A stretch of DNA of 64,000 nucleotides from assembly GCA_964440115.1 (NCBI GenBank), contig CAYTPV010000001.1, positions 527,624 through 591,623 of the forward strand, written 5' to 3'. Source of the DNA: JAEWWD01 sp964440115 (GTDB lineage: Bacteria; Bacillota; Clostridia; Christensenellales; CAG-138). The notes beneath the pieces were generated by a model that ran no database searches, had not been told where the DNA came from, and worked only from the letters and a program-made list of their open reading frames with translations. Shown here piece by piece: positions 62,653-64,000 of the stretch. Within the stretch, counting starts at the first letter, position 1. The number at the start of each line of letters is the position of its first letter. The translations under genes were made by a program, and so were the position numbers.

Positions 62653-63560
62653 AAAGGTTTCTTCTATATATTATCTTAGTTCTTCTGGTTCTGATCTGTA
62701 TTGCGGGATTTGCTGTTTATACGATGGCCTCGAATTCCTCTGATGCAGACCCATCTGTTACTCCTGATCCGGAACAAACGCCTTCCGCCGCGGCAACCCC
62801 TGCGGCAACGCCATACGATTATATCAATGAGGACGGCGATACCATCGCCACCCGGTTTAATCCTCCGCCGGGCTTTTCGCGCAAAGAGACGGACGAGTAC
62901 GGCGAATTTCTGCGCTCACAAAAGCTGCTGCCGAACGGCAGTCCTGTTATGCTTTATAACGGCCAACCCAGCGACAGGCAGGACAAGCATGCCGCTGTAC
63001 TCGCGATAGACGTAGGCGATAAAGATTTGCAGCAGTGCGCCGACGCGGCTTTGCGTCTGCGCTGCGAATATAAGTTTTCTAAAGGCGATTATGAGGGGAT
63101 CGATTACCACCTGACCAACGGCTTTGAATTCCCTTATGCAAAGTATCGGGAAGGCTATCGTTTGGAAGTAAAGGGCAACGATACCCGGCTTGTCAAAACC
63201 GCGCAGCCGGACGAAAGCTACGAAACCTTCCGCAAATATCTGGACGTGCTGTTCAATTACGCAAGCACGCGTTCATTGTTCGCGGAAAGTCAGGCCATAC
63301 CGCTCAATACTGTGGAGATAGGGGATTTGTTACTCATCACCGGCAATCCGGGCCATTGTGTGATCGTGATGGACATGTGTGAAAATGAAAAGGGCGAAAA
63401 GGCTGTGCTGCTTGGTCAAAGCTCCATGCCCGCGCAGCAGATCCACATACTGCTGCTGCCCGGCGCTACGCAGCCGTGGGTTTATCTGAGCGACATTCAT
63501 TTCCCGCTGCAGATCAACGACTGGAAGTATTCCGAGGAAAATGTCAGGCGTATGCCGTAA
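62649..63560 (+). CDS. DUF4846 domain protein, membrane-anchored
   Basis: A 303-residue protein with an N-terminal anchor (LLYIILVLLVLICIAGFAV), a Pro/Thr/Ala-rich linker, and a DUF4846 domain (about 75-295): RFNPPPGFSRKETDEYGEFL, VMLYNGQPSDRQDKHAAVL, LQQCADAALRLRCEYKFSKG, VEIGDLLLITGNPGHCVIVM. The last segment has the look of an NlpC-like fold's His region, but no catalytic Cys is evident. The TTG at 62649 has TAAGGAT six bases upstream and overlaps the lipoprotein stop, so the two are coupled and probably work together at the cell surface. Confidence 0.85.
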   Translation: MKRFLLYIILVLLVLICIAGFAVYTMASNSSDADPSVTPDPEQTPSAAATPAATPYDYINEDGDTIATRFNPPPGFSRKETDEYGEFLRSQKLLPNGSPVMLYNGQPSDRQDKHAAVLAIDVGDKDLQQCADAALRLRCEYKFSKGDYEGIDYHLTNGFEFPYAKYREGYRLEVKGNDTRLVKTAQPDESYETFRKYLDVLFNYASTRSLFAESQAIPLNTVEIGDLLLITGNPGHCVIVMDMCENEKGEKAVLLGQSSMPAQQIHILLLPGATQPWVYLSDIHFPLQINDWKYSEENVRRMP

Positions 63561-63590
63561 AGAGGGACATGCGGTTAAACACATTTTATT

Positions 63591-63636
63591 AAAACAACAG
63601 CCCTTTTCTTTTGGCAAGATAAGGGCTGTTGTTTTG
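63591..63636 (+). terminator. Terminator of the lipoprotein/DUF4846 operon
   Basis: AAAACAACAGCCCTT and AAGGGCTGTTGTTTT, a 15-bp perfect stem ending in a T-rich tail. Confidence 0.8.
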
Positions 63637-63759
63637 ATAGCGCAAAAAGGCGAGAGCCAAAATCAACACAGTCAATTATAAAATAGCCATGATAAAGGTT
63701 TTGAGTTACTACGAGGTTATTTCGGGCCGAGAACCATTCACATCAAAACGTATCTCCAT

Positions 63760-64000
63760 GGTGAGCGGGAGTTAAAGCCGAGCGCCTCCTGTGGCGGAAG
63801 AAGCGCGACAGAAAAGCAGCAGGCAAGCAAGTGCTAACTATACGGCCCAATCATAACGAGATACAAGACATCCTTCTCATCTATATATTACTATGCAATA
63901 GTATCTTGCCGGGTACATCTCCTCCCCAGGGGGAGCGGGGGGCCTCAGCCCGCCCGCTTTGAAATAAAAAGATCATTCGTCGCCGCCCAAGGCGGCGATA
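63760..64000. repeat. Dispersed intergenic repeats at the window edge
   Basis: The block near 63778-63815 (GCGCCTCCTGTGGCGGAAG and the bases after it) resembles 41285-41330. The block 63924-64000 (CCCCAGGGGG..GGCGGCGATA) repeats 35288-35364. No gene is seen from 63561 to the window end; short open frames here have no ribosome sites. Confidence 0.6.

Overview
The window reads as chromosomal DNA of an anaerobic, low-oxygen Firmicute of class Clostridia with a moderately GC-rich genome. Signs of this are a coenzyme-B12-dependent class II ribonucleotide reductase, a SpoVB-type flippase and a LysM/YaaH-type protein that suggest a spore-forming ancestry, a DUF1292 protein, rubredoxin, YgeW/YgeY, a second gyrase-type gene pair, strong AGGAGG ribosome sites, and frequent GTG and TTG starts. 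Christensenellales-like Clostridia would fit, but that placement is inference.

Layout. 1-3.7 kb: end of a ferredoxin-type protein, a small hypothetical gene, 5-formyl-THF cyclo-ligase, a LysM/GH18-like protein and a SorC-family regulator. 3.7-9.1 kb: a divergent operon with a URO-D/MtaA-like methyltransferase, galactitol-type PTS EIIB, EIIC and EIIA, a second degenerate EIIB and a cysteine desulfurase, fronted by a palindrome and a near-consensus promoter. 9.3-14 kb: SpoVB-like flippase, PepV-type dipeptidase and aldehyde dehydrogenase. 14-19.3 kb: a TetR-controlled operon of FGGY kinase, class III aminotransferase, class II aldolase and GtrA protein. 19.4-20.2 kb: hairpin-rich repeats and a 180-bp tandem repeat ending in tRNA-Leu(UAA). 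20.3-22.8 kb: nrdJ behind two NrdR-box-like sites.

22.8-25.9 kb is a decayed insert (radical SAM gene and two pseudogenes) framed by 65-bp direct repeats of the nrdJ 3' end and terminator. 25.9-34 kb: CYP152 peroxygenase, rubredoxin, a DUF1858 redox protein, a GH13 enzyme, and an acyltransferase/esterase/DUF6320 group. 34-46 kb: housekeeping genes (prfB with its programmed frameshift, secA, an M20 amidohydrolase, a metallophosphoesterase, parC/parE-type topoisomerase). 46-48 kb: two tandem EamA exporters, each behind the same structured leader with a terminator, a strong riboswitch candidate. 48-51.4 kb: ygeW, ygeY and a YheO-like regulator.

51.6-64 kb: DUF1292 protein, a HAD-like protein, a NagB-fold protein without catalytic residues divergent from an IclR regulator, a peroxiredoxin, a MacAB-like efflux operon with a repeat-bearing lipoprotein, a response regulator with a degenerate receiver, and a lipoprotein/DUF4846 pair.

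Three themes recur. Intergenic regions carry several families of short, hairpin-rich dispersed repeats. Several proteins keep a recognisable fold but have lost catalytic or phosphoacceptor residues (GH18, second EIIB, NagB, receiver domain, HAD-like). Sugar and polyol uptake or catabolic operons sit next to their own regulators. All identities come from reading motifs by eye; no database search was run.
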